A stretch of 64,000 nt of DNA from NCBI RefSeq assembly GCF_022496765.1, contig NZ_VANV01000001.1, forward strand, positions 310,001 through 374,000, given 5' to 3'. The DNA comes from Acidaminobacter sp. JC074. Its GTDB lineage: Bacteria; Bacillota; Clostridia; Peptostreptococcales; Acidaminobacteraceae. This document shows positions 25,337-34,379 of the stretch, piece after piece. Position numbers and translations under genes: made by a program. How positions within the stretch are numbered: the first letter of the stretch is position 1; every line of letters begins with the position of its first letter. The notes beneath the pieces were generated by a model. That model was not told where the DNA came from. It did no database searches and was given only the letters and a program-made list of their open reading frames with translations.

Positions 25337-26038
25337 TTACCAATACAACTCATAGTCTGTTAGTTCTCCACCCATAATTTCAAGAATAACTTCTCTGAAA
25401 GTTTCAAACAAACTCATTTTTTCATTTAGAGATGATTCTAAGATTATACTTTCAGCTAGACTTGAAAGCGCTTCATTTTTCGTTTTCAAATCTGATATCA
25501 GATGTTTAGGACTTACTAGATAGTAATTATTTTTATCATAGTACAAATCTATTCCTAACATCACTTGCTCATTGATTATATAAACTGCAGTTGCAAGCTC
25601 ACCATTCTCAATGCATCCTTTAATCGTATAATACTCAATAGAAAAGTCTGCATGCTTAAAAAGCTTGTCATGATCAGATAAGCTTAGAGGACCTAAGGTT
25701 AGATTGTTTTTCGCTTGATCAATTGCTTCTTCTATTTCCCCAGTTTTGTCATATAGAATTTTACAGGTGTTAGAGACTGGATAGGTCCTTGTCCTTTTTA
25801 CGACCTTGTCTTTAAAGATTTCTGGCGACCGCCATATTATTTGTATTTGAATACCATCATGAAAATAAGACTGTGTCCTATGTTTTTCTCCATGTCCAAT
25901 TACAAATAAGTCTATGTCACTATAACCATGGCTATTTCCCTTTGCCAAAGAGCCAAACAAGATTATTCCTATAACATTCTTTTTACTCTTAAGATCATCA
26001 CACAAGTTTTCTAATACTATAGCATTTTTTTCAGTCAC
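25337..26038 (-). CDS. nucleotidyltransferase with C-terminal helical domain
   Basis: 233 residues. Signature ILFGSLAKGN (about residues 27-36) with YSDIDLFVIG carrying two Asp, and IQIQIIW with a third position that is not clearly acidic. The C-terminal 120 residues are helical and HEPN-like in appearance (HADFSIEYYTIKGCIENGE). Could modify a drug, or be an MNT/HEPN-type fusion. The start is GTG at 26038 behind AGGTG. It lies between the caspase-like gene and a methyltransferase gene. Confidence 0.75.
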   Translation of the reverse strand: MTEKNAIVLENLCDDLKSKKNVIGIILFGSLAKGNSHGYSDIDLFVIGHGEKHRTQSYFHDGIQIQIIWRSPEIFKDKVVKRTRTYPVSNTCKILYDKTGEIEEAIDQAKNNLTLGPLSLSDHDKLFKHADFSIEYYTIKGCIENGELATAVYIINEQVMLGIDLYYDKNNYYLVSPKHLISDLKTKNEALSSLAESIILESSLNEKMSLFETFREVILEIMGGELTDYELYW

Positions 26039-26049
26039 AGTTTCACCTA

Positions 26050-26886
26050 TTACTTTCTTCCCTTAATCATTAAAAACTCACCTAGATCTAAAGTTGCTTC
26101 CTTCTGATAGGACTTTATCTCCAAGTCAACGAGTGTTTCCCATGCATCTTTATTTTCATAAATCTCTTCAACACGATCTGATAATCCAGCTGATAAACAT
26201 GGACTACTGCCTAACTTTATATCTTTAAAACCTATTTCCTTAAATAAATTCATAAGCTCACTGGCTTCAAAGAAATGTCTTGGCGGGTGAGCGACATCTG
26301 GATGACTTGGAAGATTACCAGTTTGGACAACTTCATCTACAAACCAATAATCTTTTCTTGCTAAAAAGTCAACTATATCAAATCCATTTCTACCAATGAG
26401 CGTCCTAATTACACCCAGTCTATTATTGACACTGATAAATACCTGACCACCTGGTTTCGTTACTCTGTATAATTCTTTTATGCCGTCTAAATAATTATCA
26501 TAAAGATAACTTAAGGGTGCACCATAACAAACTGTAACATCAAAAGTATCATCCTCTATCATATCAAGATTTCCTATATCTCCAACTAAAGCTTTGTCCA
26601 CATATGAACCTAAGTCATATTCATTCAACTTTTCTTCAGCAATTCTTATCTGCTCATCTGAGATATCAAGTAATGTTATGTGACAACCTCTTTTAGCAAA
26701 ATCAACGGAAAACCGTCCACCACCACAACCAGCATCCAAAACTGTGATACCAGCTCCTAACTCCGCATCTAAAAAATCCATGTGCAATATGTAATTAAGT
26801 TTATCTTGTGGACTTCTAAAAAGTCTCTCCCATTCTTTTTCACCATATTTGTTATAAAAGTCTCTTGTAGATTCTGATTGATTCAT
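26050..26886 (-). CDS. class I SAM-dependent methyltransferase
   Basis: 278 residues. Clean motif I VLDAGCGGGRFS (about residues 50-61), motif II ITLLDIS, motif IV DVTVCYGAPLSYL, and VTKPGGQVFISVN post-IV. The C-terminal region contains HPPRHFFEASELMNL, common in type-11 methyltransferases acting on small molecules. ATG at 26886 overlaps the stop of the upstream HD gene by four bases (ATGA). Confidence 0.85.
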   Translation of the reverse strand: MNQSESTRDFYNKYGEKEWERLFRSPQDKLNYILHMDFLDAELGAGITVLDAGCGGGRFSVDFAKRGCHITLLDISDEQIRIAEEKLNEYDLGSYVDKALVGDIGNLDMIEDDTFDVTVCYGAPLSYLYDNYLDGIKELYRVTKPGGQVFISVNNRLGVIRTLIGRNGFDIVDFLARKDYWFVDEVVQTGNLPSHPDVAHPPRHFFEASELMNLFKEIGFKDIKLGSSPCLSAGLSDRVEEIYENKDAWETLVDLEIKSYQKEATLDLGEFLMIKGRK

Positions 26887-27515
26887 TTAACTCTCCTCGT
26901 AGTCTTATTTTTAAGTTCAGCTTCAAGCCATGTAACCGCTTCTAGATAATCTGGATGAACAACCTTTAGTAAACCACCTTCTAGATTGTATTTCATATAA
27001 GCATAAATGGCCTCTTCTAAAGAATCCTCTAACAAGTCTTCAACCATCTTCTTGTAGGATGGTAATCCACTTTGATCCCATTCTATTTTATCTGCTATAA
27101 AAAGTAATTTATCAAGTTTACTAGCATCCTTCTTAAGGGTAGTATGGCAAGCTATCGCTGAGAGTATTTCTTGGTCATGAATATCAAATTGTATCTTTGC
27201 CATATGACTAGATGTTTTTTGATGAGCAATAAGAGGTAACTCGACTTCTTCTTTAATCAAATCAATATGATTGACCTTACAATACTCAACCCTTTTTATA
27301 TTAGGAATTACGCCACTGATATCATGAAGTAGTGCAGCAATTTTAGCCTTTTCAGGATCATAGCCAAACTTTCTTGCTAATACTTGAATATAATCTGCAA
27401 CTCGCTTGGTATGGTCCTTACATATTAGAAGGCCATACTCATTAAGAATAGCATCAACAGATACTTCTAAATCTTCATTTATGTATTCTGATAAGTCATA
27501 TTCTTTAATCTTCAT
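26883..27515 (-). CDS. YqeK-like HD-domain phosphohydrolase
   Basis: 210 residues. HD-domain residues are visible: His in CKDHTKRVADYI, the HD pair in ALLHDISG (about residues 68-75), His in LIAHQKTS, and a late Asp in IADKIEWDQSG. The spacing matches YqeK, the bis(5'-nucleosyl)-tetraphosphatase that hydrolyses Ap4A. The usual yqeK neighbours (nadD, rsfS) are absent, so this is likely an accessory paralogue. GAGGA upstream of ATG. Confidence 0.78.
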   Translation of the reverse strand: MKIKEYDLSEYINEDLEVSVDAILNEYGLLICKDHTKRVADYIQVLARKFGYDPEKAKIAALLHDISGVIPNIKRVEYCKVNHIDLIKEEVELPLIAHQKTSSHMAKIQFDIHDQEILSAIACHTTLKKDASKLDKLLFIADKIEWDQSGLPSYKKMVEDLLEDSLEEAIYAYMKYNLEGGLLKVVHPDYLEAVTWLEAELKNKTTRRVK

Positions 27516-27535
27516 TCTTCCTCAATCCTATAAGT

Positions 27536-28147
27536 CTATTCAACATAAATAGCATCACCAGTCCCTGCTATTTTCGTAGCGATTAATCTATCATTTTCAT
27601 CAAACACGTAGAAGTTCCAGTTAATCACGTCGTATTCTTTCTGAACAATCAGTGCATAACCATCTAATATATCTGTAAGATGATAAGCTGGATTTGAGTT
27701 TACAAACGCCTCTTTACTAACTTTCTCTAGTTTATCCTCAATTTGATTATCTTCAGGACCACAAATCACATAAGCCATTTCTGAGTCGTTTGTTTGAAAA
27801 CCAATCATTAATTGTTCTTCTTCATCAGAATTACGAATATGTTCACCTATCACTGTAAAGGCTTCTCCTTCATCAAGATACTTTAACTTAGTGTTTGATT
27901 TTACTTTCCATAAGAAACCAAAGGACTTTTCTATCTTAGCAATACCACTCATTCTGGAATCTATATTTTTATAGAGTACAGCACTTCCATAAAAAGTTTC
28001 TTTTCTCAGTAAGATTTCAATGCTGTCATCTTTGTTCGTATTTGACTTTTTAATACTCGTTTCCTCACTAAAGCCATATTCTCTCGATAAAGTTCCAATT
28101 AATATAAAAATAGCCATCAGTATTACATATAAATATTTTCTTTTCAT
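27536..28147 (-). CDS. membrane-anchored protein of unknown function
   Basis: 203 residues. One N-terminal hydrophobic helix (about residues 4-20), no lipobox. The extracytoplasmic part contains KETFYGSAVLY and FGFLWKVKSN, then DEEEQLMIGFQTND and a CGPED turn, an overall beta-rich appearance. I do not recognise the family. AAGGAA lies nine bases before ATG. Confidence 0.6.
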   Translation of the reverse strand: MKRKYLYVILMAIFILIGTLSREYGFSEETSIKKSNTNKDDSIEILLRKETFYGSAVLYKNIDSRMSGIAKIEKSFGFLWKVKSNTKLKYLDEGEAFTVIGEHIRNSDEEEQLMIGFQTNDSEMAYVICGPEDNQIEDKLEKVSKEAFVNSNPAYHLTDILDGYALIVQKEYDVINWNFYVFDENDRLIATKIAGTGDAIYVE

Positions 28148-28183
28148 AAGTTAGTTCCTTAATCTTTCTAGTAAAACAAAAGT

Positions 28184-28849
28184 TTAATCTTCTTGCATCA
28201 GTGCTTGAGTCATTTGTCTTAGATAAACTTCTTTTGTGACATCTTCAAAACATAAGTGCAATTTTGTATAGAAGTCTTCATTAACAGCTTTTATCTTTTC
28301 TAGCTTTTTCTTATCTTTTACAAACCACAGATTGTTGAGGATAAAAAAATTATCGATACATGAATTAATAAATTTATGCTTCATATAAATATAGTTTATT
28401 CTATCACCTTTAATACACATCAAGTCCTCTAGTTCTTTATTAACTTTTGTAAGAATTTTTGCTCTTTCATCCATCCCTACTTTTCTCGGACCTTTACTAT
28501 AATATTTCTTAGCCTCATCTATTAATGTATGAATATCTTTATTACAACTATAAAGTATTCTTGAGTTAGAAAGCATAGAAGTGATAGTGCCAAAATTGTC
28601 TTTTCTTTCATACTCCCTTATAACATGATAATACCAACTTACCGGAGCTATCATGAACTCTATATCCTTATCCATGAAGCTGTCTTTGACTCTTTTAAAA
28701 CCATCATACTCACCAATGATACATAAATCTATATCGCTATCTTCTGTTTGATTTCCTGACGCATAAGACCCAACTAATAGAATAGTATCTAACTGGGGAT
28801 ACTTTTCTATGACATGACTAGTCAACTTGTTTATTATGTTTGATGTCAT
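28184..28849 (-). CDS. nucleotidyltransferase domain protein
   Basis: 221 residues. Signature LLVGSYASGN (about residues 23-32) followed by DSDIDLCIIGE with the catalytic Asp pair, and DIEFMIAPVSWYY containing a third acidic residue. The C-terminal half is helical (KVNKELEDLMCI). Architecture matches stand-alone aminoglycoside-type nucleotidyltransferases; the target is unknown. GGAG lies before ATG. Confidence 0.78.
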   Translation of the reverse strand: MTSNIINKLTSHVIEKYPQLDTILLVGSYASGNQTEDSDIDLCIIGEYDGFKRVKDSFMDKDIEFMIAPVSWYYHVIREYERKDNFGTITSMLSNSRILYSCNKDIHTLIDEAKKYYSKGPRKVGMDERAKILTKVNKELEDLMCIKGDRINYIYMKHKFINSCIDNFFILNNLWFVKDKKKLEKIKAVNEDFYTKLHLCFEDVTKEVYLRQMTQALMQED

Positions 28850-28864
28850 ATTATCTCCAATGTG

Positions 28865-29275
28865 CTAATCCTTTTCTTTGTTACGATCAACATACGCTTC
28901 AACAAAATCTATATCCTTTTCCTCTAAAATAATATTTAGTAATTTAACAAAGAAGTCATGATCTTCATACTCAAAATTATTCACGCCATCAGGCATAAAC
29001 CAGTGGTGGGTGCCATCATAATAGATTCTAACACCTATGGTCCACCCCCCCTTATCTTCAGTCTCTTCCTTTTCTATATAAGTACTCTTAGTAATCAACT
29101 CATAAATCTTTACTATTGTTTCTTCATCCTCTATCTCAATAAAAACACCTGTTGTACCATTAGCGACTTCCACTTTTTCAATTTCTTCAACTTCTAAGAA
29201 TATGGGTTCATGAGAATCTTTACAAGAACACAGTATTAGAACAAGAAATATCATTAATATAATCTTTCTTTTCAT
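28865..29275 (-). CDS. lipoprotein with domain shared with the 21458-21949 protein
   Basis: 136 residues from the ATG at 29275, chosen because GGAGGAG lies three to nine bases upstream; a TTG start further out lies in that site. Signal peptide with lipobox LCSC. The mature domain starts VEVANGTTGVFIEIEDEE and continues with GWTIGVRIYYDG, resembling the domain of the protein at 21458-21949. Function unknown. Confidence 0.65.
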   Translation of the reverse strand: MKRKIILMIFLVLILCSCKDSHEPIFLEVEEIEKVEVANGTTGVFIEIEDEETIVKIYELITKSTYIEKEETEDKGGWTIGVRIYYDGTHHWFMPDGVNNFEYEDHDFFVKLLNIILEEKDIDFVEAYVDRNKEKD

Positions 29276-29364
29276 ACACTCCTCCAAACTTAACTACATG
29301 GTCTAAAAACAAATCCGAGTATAATGATCTATGATTCTATCCCCTCTAACTTCAATAATAGAGT

Positions 29365-30003
29365 TTAAAACTTGCATCTTTCTTTAGGTAATGATTTCAG
29401 AAAAAATTCCAGCCTATCCATTTTACTTTTCTTAAGTCTCACACTCAGCACTTGACCAGATTTTGCTGTAATATCAAGTGTAAAATCATCAAACCTGTGA
29501 TATTTATCAAAGTCCCTCATATCATAAATCCTATGAGAAATTGATATTCTAGTATTGGAAACATAAATGCTCTTACTATGTATAAACATTAAAGAAAGCA
29601 TGATTAAGGTCATAAAAGGTTCATTCCCATCTAAAGTATTGATCAGCAATAGCACTGAAGATAGAATAAGTAAACCAAGCACAAGTAGATCATGGAGAAT
29701 ATTCTGAAACTTACCTGTAGCATTTATTTTTTCCAACCCCAATTCACGGTGCTTGTGTTTTGATAAAAAATAATCTTTAACACAAACAATAGACAGACAA
29801 AATGTAATAAACTCGAGTATCTTCCTGTTTTCCTTGAAATTCGGTATAAGATGAAAATTAACACATGCAAAATAGATGAATAAGGGGATTACCACCAAGA
29901 AAATGAACGTGAATACAAAATTATATTTCCCATATATGCTGATTCCCTCTATATCCTTTGCATCTCTTTTTTCTATCAAATCAAAGAAGTATTTTTTCCC
30001 CAT
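29365..30003 (-). CDS. membrane protein with C-terminal PH-like tail
   Basis: 212 residues. About four hydrophobic helices between residues 27 and 140, then a cytoplasmic beta-rich tail (SIYVSNTRISIS, RFDDFTLDITAKSG, LSVRLKKSK) that resembles the PH-like tails of other small membrane proteins. No specific family. The ribosome site is weak (GGATG). A 98-bp gap upstream contains no gene. Confidence 0.6.
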   Translation of the reverse strand: MGKKYFFDLIEKRDAKDIEGISIYGKYNFVFTFIFLVVIPLFIYFACVNFHLIPNFKENRKILEFITFCLSIVCVKDYFLSKHKHRELGLEKINATGKFQNILHDLLVLGLLILSSVLLLINTLDGNEPFMTLIMLSLMFIHSKSIYVSNTRISISHRIYDMRDFDKYHRFDDFTLDITAKSGQVLSVRLKKSKMDRLEFFLKSLPKERCKF

Positions 30004-30101
30004 ATTTTTTCATCCTATTCTTTCTAACTGTAAATATCTCTACAGGTTTTATTTCAAAGGATATTAATGTCTATAAATAGTTTAATCAATCACTTTCATT
30101 A

Positions 30102-31661
30102 TCATAACTTAGTAAAGTGTATAAACAACCTTAAGGCTTCTAAATCAACATTATCTCCACCAGAATCATCAACGCCAGCAGTCATTATAATTCTGTATAG
30201 ACCTTGGCCACCGTCTAGTGTAATGGTGCCGTTATAGTGATAATCCTTGTACGAAACCTCCTGAACATTTACTTGCTCAAAGACTTCTTTTATAGGATTA
30301 AACTTTTGAATACTGACTTCAAATGTATCACCATTAACAGCATGGTAATCATCATAAAACATTCTTACCTCGCCATCTATAACAACTTCATTAGATGTGG
30401 TTTCAGTATAGCCCTCTGAAGGTGTATTAAGAGAAAAGAAGGTATAATAACCGACCGGCCATTCTTTATCAATCACATGACTTTTATAATCAGGTTTTAA
30501 GTCTTTAAAAGACTTTACATATATGGTTCTTCTATCTTTGCCAGAATGGTCATTTCCTAATATAACAAGCTCAAAGTTATCAGTTTCTTTAAGAGGTATA
30601 TAATACGATAGTTCATCGTAAACATTTAAAGTATTATTGAAAGGGATATTCTTATAATCATAAAAAGGCACTAGATATGTATCATTTCGTCTGATCATTT
30701 CTTGACCTTCATCAATGTTTAAAACCAAAAGCTCACCTTGTATGTCGTACTTATCATAATCAACAACTTCATATTCCTGATATGAAAACGAAATATCCTC
30801 GCTCATATAATCTTTATAAATTCTTGCACCTAATATCAAATCAGTATCCACTATAAATAAGTCATCATTTTTCTTGTGAAGCTCTACAAATTCTTGTCTT
30901 GTTTGTATGCCATTATAATATTCTGTATAAGTCCCATTATCTATGTCTATGATACAGGTATAATCACCTTTTATAAGCTTATAAGAATCTTCATCCTTTT
31001 CTACTGTAAAAGCAAACGCCTTATACAGATTTTCTAGAGATAAATAGATTTTATAGCCATTATTTGATCTATCGATATAGCCCAACTTAGCCTCATCATA
31101 GATAATTTCATCGTCTATTATTTTTGCCTTAAACGTATGATAGTCTCCATAATTAATATCAAGTGAAGACTGTCTTTTACTTGTGCTCAGCTTGTCTGGT
31201 GTAAAAGTAATTTTTCGTGCATTTTCATCCCATACCACTTGGCCAAGTTGATCTAAAGCATCTATGTAAATGGCTGTATAACCACCAATGTTAAAGGATT
31301 CGACTTCAAGGTCATTTATCATTGTTTTAATATCTGTATAGAGCACATCAGCTACAACCTCTCCGATTGTGTTAGAATCTTTCTCTACAAGAATCGGATC
31401 GACTTGATTCGTTATTTCACCTGATACACTCAGCCTTCTCTGTGATGAATCCCAGGTGACTTCAAAGCCATATTTTCTTAAGTCCTCAACAATAATTGCT
31501 GTTAAGCCATTGATATTCATAGAAGGAATTTCATGTCCATTAACAAAGGCTTTAATGTCAGTGGATAAAACATGATTAACAACTGTACCAATCTCTACTT
31601 GATCTGCATATACAGAAGAGATACATAATAACAATACCATTAAAACTATAACTTTTTTCAT
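30102..31661 (-). CDS. secreted stalk-domain protein (copper amine oxidase N-like repeats)
   Basis: 519 residues from the ATG at 31661 (GTG precedes it; AAGGTGA fits the ATG). Cleavable signal peptide ending SSVYA-DQ. Residues 20-85 and 100-165 are two copies of one repeat: DIKAFVNGHEIPS-N-NGLTAIIVEDLRKYG matches DIKTMINDLEVES-NIGGYTAIYIDALDQLG, each ending in a V-WD-R-I-F strand. These are copper-amine-oxidase-N-like stalk repeats seen in clostridial cell-surface proteins. The rest is beta-rich with no catalytic motif. Confidence 0.72.
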   Translation of the reverse strand: MKKVIVLMVLLLCISSVYADQVEIGTVVNHVLSTDIKAFVNGHEIPSMNINGLTAIIVEDLRKYGFEVTWDSSQRRLSVSGEITNQVDPILVEKDSNTIGEVVADVLYTDIKTMINDLEVESFNIGGYTAIYIDALDQLGQVVWDENARKITFTPDKLSTSKRQSSLDINYGDYHTFKAKIIDDEIIYDEAKLGYIDRSNNGYKIYLSLENLYKAFAFTVEKDEDSYKLIKGDYTCIIDIDNGTYTEYYNGIQTRQEFVELHKKNDDLFIVDTDLILGARIYKDYMSEDISFSYQEYEVVDYDKYDIQGELLVLNIDEGQEMIRRNDTYLVPFYDYKNIPFNNTLNVYDELSYYIPLKETDNFELVILGNDHSGKDRRTIYVKSFKDLKPDYKSHVIDKEWPVGYYTFFSLNTPSEGYTETTSNEVVIDGEVRMFYDDYHAVNGDTFEVSIQKFNPIKEVFEQVNVQEVSYKDYHYNGTITLDGGQGLYRIIMTAGVDDSGGDNVDLEALRLFIHFTKL

Positions 31662-31674
31662 CACAAATCACCTT

Positions 31675-32052
31675 TTAATCATCATTCGTTGGCATATACC
31701 AGATCCTAAAGAATCTAGTAAACTGTCTTGTAGACACCACTAATGTGTTATCGCTGTTTTCTTTTATAAATATAAAACCAGACCCCGCTTGTTCTTTGAA
31801 GATCCAATCCTTTTCTTCCATATAGTCTTTAATCAACTTATGACTGTTTTCAGTCCTTGTTAGGTAATAAGCACCTGAATCATCTTCATGATATTTGACC
31901 ATATCCTGATTTGTAAAGATCACTTTAAAACCACTCAATATGATTTTTCCAACATGGTCTTCTTGTCTTATGATGGGCATAATCATATCAAAAGAATAGT
32001 AAGATATGACCAGTACTATAATTAAAACTATCCACTTCTTATTTTTAGCCAT
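31675..32052 (-). CDS. membrane-anchored small protein
   Basis: 125 residues from the ATG at 32052 (MAKNKKWIV), preceded by GGAG at five bases; a longer frame to 32076 has no such site. One N-terminal hydrophobic helix, then a small extracytoplasmic domain with GAYYLTRTENSHK and SGFIFIKENSDN. Function unknown. It is 13 bp upstream of the stalk protein gene, so the two are probably co-transcribed and may be partners. Confidence 0.6.
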   Translation of the reverse strand: MAKNKKWIVLIIVLVISYYSFDMIMPIIRQEDHVGKIILSGFKVIFTNQDMVKYHEDDSGAYYLTRTENSHKLIKDYMEEKDWIFKEQAGSGFIFIKENSDNTLVVSTRQFTRFFRIWYMPTNDD

Positions 32053-32133
32053 AGAATCTCCTAACAAGCTATTCACTCTCTTTCAATTTTACAGCATAGT
32101 TCCATTTTATTACATAAACAAAAGATTAAATCC

Positions 32134-32162
32134 ACAAAAAAACGGAGAAAACTCTCTCCGTT
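32134..32162 (-). terminator. intrinsic terminator after the metallophosphatase gene
   Basis: Perfect 8-bp stem AACGGAGA / TCTCCGTT with a 6-nt loop, followed on the minus strand by a run of seven T. It lies 64 bp downstream of the metallophosphatase stop and separates that gene from the membrane/stalk protein pair. Confidence 0.8.
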
Positions 32163-32225
32163 AACTTTTCTATCATCATAGTCAAGATTTAAGGTCTATA
32201 TCAAGTCATTTTATACTTTAAAGAT

Positions 32226-33326
32226 CTAGCCAATTTGCTCTCTTAAAACCCACCCAAACTCATCATCACGTTTAATGAGTACACATTCATCATATGTATC
32301 ACAGACCAGAACGTCATCACCAACCTCAAGATTAAAGAACTTGTTAATATAATCAATTTTAGGCACCAGTGCTTCACCATTTTCCATAATCAATGAGTTA
32401 AATATTGAAAACTCTTGATTGGTATCCTTATGCTTACAAAGAGACATAAGATCATCACTTTCTATAACCTCAAACTCATATGAGGGATACTTTATATGGA
32501 TGATCTCTTCATCTAAAAACTGATGACTTTTAACAATCTTCTTCATTTCAAAATCATTTTCTTGAACACACTCATAACTGATGACACCATCTTTTTTTTC
32601 AATGATCAATGCATTCAACTCAGGTGCATTTTTTACACCCATGCCCCCATCAATAGATATTATTTTCTTTTCATGGTTAAAGTAAGGCATATTGCTTAAC
32701 TTATCCTCTCTAAGCATACATGCAGGCCAATGACCTACTACTGTTGTGATTTCGTTGATTTTAGAAAGACTGTTATAGTTGTCAAACTTAAGAAACTTGT
32801 GTTCATCCTTTTGAGTACATAGTTCACTGTCAAAGCCACCATGGACAAATCGAAAGTCATCTAGATATAAAATGATTGGCAATGATCTGATATAGTCAAC
32901 TACGTGTCTGTATTCTTTATTTACAAATGCAAAGAAGTCATCACTGTCTTTAAAATCATCTATAGAAAGCTCGGCATCCTCTAGAAGACCATCTAATAAA
33001 GTTTCTAAATGGTCACCTTTTAAGTAATCATATATCTGATGAAACCTTTCTTTACTACCTGTGAAAATCTCCATTGAATACTCATGATTGCCTTTGAGTA
33101 CAAAGGTTCTTTTTCTTTTACCCAAATCTTTAAGACACTTTAACGTCTGATAGCTGTTTTCACCCTTGTTGATAAAATCGCCTATGACGACCAAATAATC
33201 ATCGTCAGTCAGATTTATTCTTTTGATAAGATTTGCAAAATGGCTTACATGACCATGTATATCACTTATTGCTATAATTCTGTAGTCGCCATCAGCTTTT
33301 AAATTTACTACTTTTTCCCCCATCAT
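32226..33326 (-). CDS. calcineurin-like metallophosphoesterase
   Basis: 366 residues. All PPP-type motifs are present in the first 210 residues: SDIHGH (about 20-25), VIGDFINKG, LKGNHEYS, VHGGFD and VVGHWP, followed by ISIDGGMG. This is the layout of bacterial serine/threonine phosphatases and Ap4A/diadenosine-type hydrolases. The C-terminal 150 residues are an uncharacterised extension. It is monocistronic: own promoter and ArsR-like operator at 33366-33425, terminator at 32134-32162. Confidence 0.82.
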   Translation of the reverse strand: MMGEKVVNLKADGDYRIIAISDIHGHVSHFANLIKRINLTDDDYLVVIGDFINKGENSYQTLKCLKDLGKRKRTFVLKGNHEYSMEIFTGSKERFHQIYDYLKGDHLETLLDGLLEDAELSIDDFKDSDDFFAFVNKEYRHVVDYIRSLPIILYLDDFRFVHGGFDSELCTQKDEHKFLKFDNYNSLSKINEITTVVGHWPACMLREDKLSNMPYFNHEKKIISIDGGMGVKNAPELNALIIEKKDGVISYECVQENDFEMKKIVKSHQFLDEEIIHIKYPSYEFEVIESDDLMSLCKHKDTNQEFSIFNSLIMENGEALVPKIDYINKFFNLEVGDDVLVCDTYDECVLIKRDDEFGWVLREQIG

Positions 33327-33365
33327 ATTCTCCTAATTTAATATTTTATAATCACAGATAGCTAT

Positions 33366-33397
33366 TTAGATGTTAATCTAATTAGATACTCGTCTAA
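33366..33397. promoter_or_regulatory. operator of three overlapping TTAGAT/ATCTAA half-sites
   Basis: Interlocking palindromes: TTAGAT-N4-ATCTAA (33366-33381), the perfect ATCTAATTAGAT (33376-33387), and TTAGA-N6-TCTAA (33382-33397). They directly follow the -10 box of the metallophosphatase promoter, covering the expected start of transcription, and lie just downstream of an ArsR-type regulator gene. Probable binding site of that regulator. Confidence 0.6.
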
Positions 33398-33425
33398 TAT
33401 ACACCAAAAATAAAAGTGAAGTCAA
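33396..33425 (-). promoter_or_regulatory. sigma-A-type promoter of the metallophosphatase gene
   Basis: Minus-strand -35 TTGACT (33420-33425), 18-bp spacer, -10 TATATT (33396-33401), about 70 bp before the start at 33326. The -10 box touches the operator palindromes, giving the geometry of a repressible promoter. Confidence 0.65.
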
Positions 33426-33451
33426 TACATAAGGTGCATTTGCTTCACTTT
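33407..33451 (-). terminator. candidate terminator of the ArsR-like gene
   Basis: 9-bp stem AAAGTGAAG / CTTCACTTT with a long 21-nt loop, followed on the minus strand by TTATTTTT. It overlaps the ArsR-like gene's stop and also contains the -35 box of the next gene. The long loop makes it tentative. Confidence 0.4.
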
Positions 33452-34311
33452 CGATTTAATATATATGATTGAATGTCTCTCGATAATCCCATTACCTTAT
33501 GATAATTCACTGAAAAATACTTGGTGTTTTGGTCTCTTTCGACGTGTAAAAGCCCAGCTTTTCTTAGTAAATCCATATGATGAGAAACCGTTGCTGTCGT
33601 TAAGTTCATTGCACTTGCAATGTCTTTACCACACATAGGCGAATGTTTAATCATACGCATGATTTCTAAGCGATTAGGATCCGCAAGAAGCTTCATGCCC
33701 TGACTAAGTCTCTCCTTGGTCTCTTCAAGTTTTTCTTTACTCTTTTTCACATTGTATATAAGAATGTTTTTTCTATCCGTCATGACTCTAAGTGACTTAA
33801 AAGGTCCAGAGCAAACAGGAATGAACTCATATTCCGACCAATCAAAAATGTTGTAAAAACTTTTACCCATCAGGCCTTGTCCATAACTTAAAGGATGTCT
33901 ATTTTCAAGTTCTACTAACATCTGATTTTTCATTTGACTTATTTCATCTTGATGTGTATCAAAACGCTCTACCACACTTGGATCATTTACCAAGACTTCT
34001 TCAAGCAAGGCCTTAACTTTGTTAAGAAAAGCCGTATAATCCATCTCTTCGACTTCTTGAGTTTCGTAATCATTTGCCAGTAACATCTCATTTAACTTGT
34101 TTTCAGGTATTTCTGAGAGTGCCTTTAAATAATCATCTAGATGGTCCCTTTCATCTATATACAATATGGTATCTAGTATAAAGTAATAAATCCTACGTTT
34201 CTTGTTTCTGCTTTCTAGGCCAAACCAATCATCCCCGTATTTATTAGAAAAGATACTTAGAATACCTTCTAAGACCAGACTCTGTCTTACTTTTGTTATA
34301 TGCGTATTCAA
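33445..34311 (-). CDS. ArsR-family transcriptional regulator with N-terminal sensor-like domain
   Basis: 288 residues, much longer than the usual 100-residue ArsR. The winged-helix is at the C-terminus (about 200-285): LADPNRLEIMRMI, CGKDIASAMNLTTATVSHHMDLLRKAGLL (recognition helix around TTATVSHHMDLL), then the wing NTKYFSVN. The N-terminal 190 residues form a separate helical domain of the type seen in Firmicutes DUF5937-like ArsR proteins. No CxC metal site of classical ArsR is seen. The start is TTG at 34311 behind GGAGG. Confidence 0.82.
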   Translation of the reverse strand: MNTHITKVRQSLVLEGILSIFSNKYGDDWFGLESRNKKRRIYYFILDTILYIDERDHLDDYLKALSEIPENKLNEMLLANDYETQEVEEMDYTAFLNKVKALLEEVLVNDPSVVERFDTHQDEISQMKNQMLVELENRHPLSYGQGLMGKSFYNIFDWSEYEFIPVCSGPFKSLRVMTDRKNILIYNVKKSKEKLEETKERLSQGMKLLADPNRLEIMRMIKHSPMCGKDIASAMNLTTATVSHHMDLLRKAGLLHVERDQNTKYFSVNYHKVMGLSRDIQSYILNRK

Positions 34312-34379
34312 CAGTTACCTCCAAACTTCAATACCAATTATCATATTATTTTACCATATGGCTTGAATTACAACAAACG

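Noticed and set aside
26883..27515. Housekeeping yqeK in the nadD operon
   Set aside because: No nadD, rsfS or comE genes flank it; the neighbours are accessory genes.
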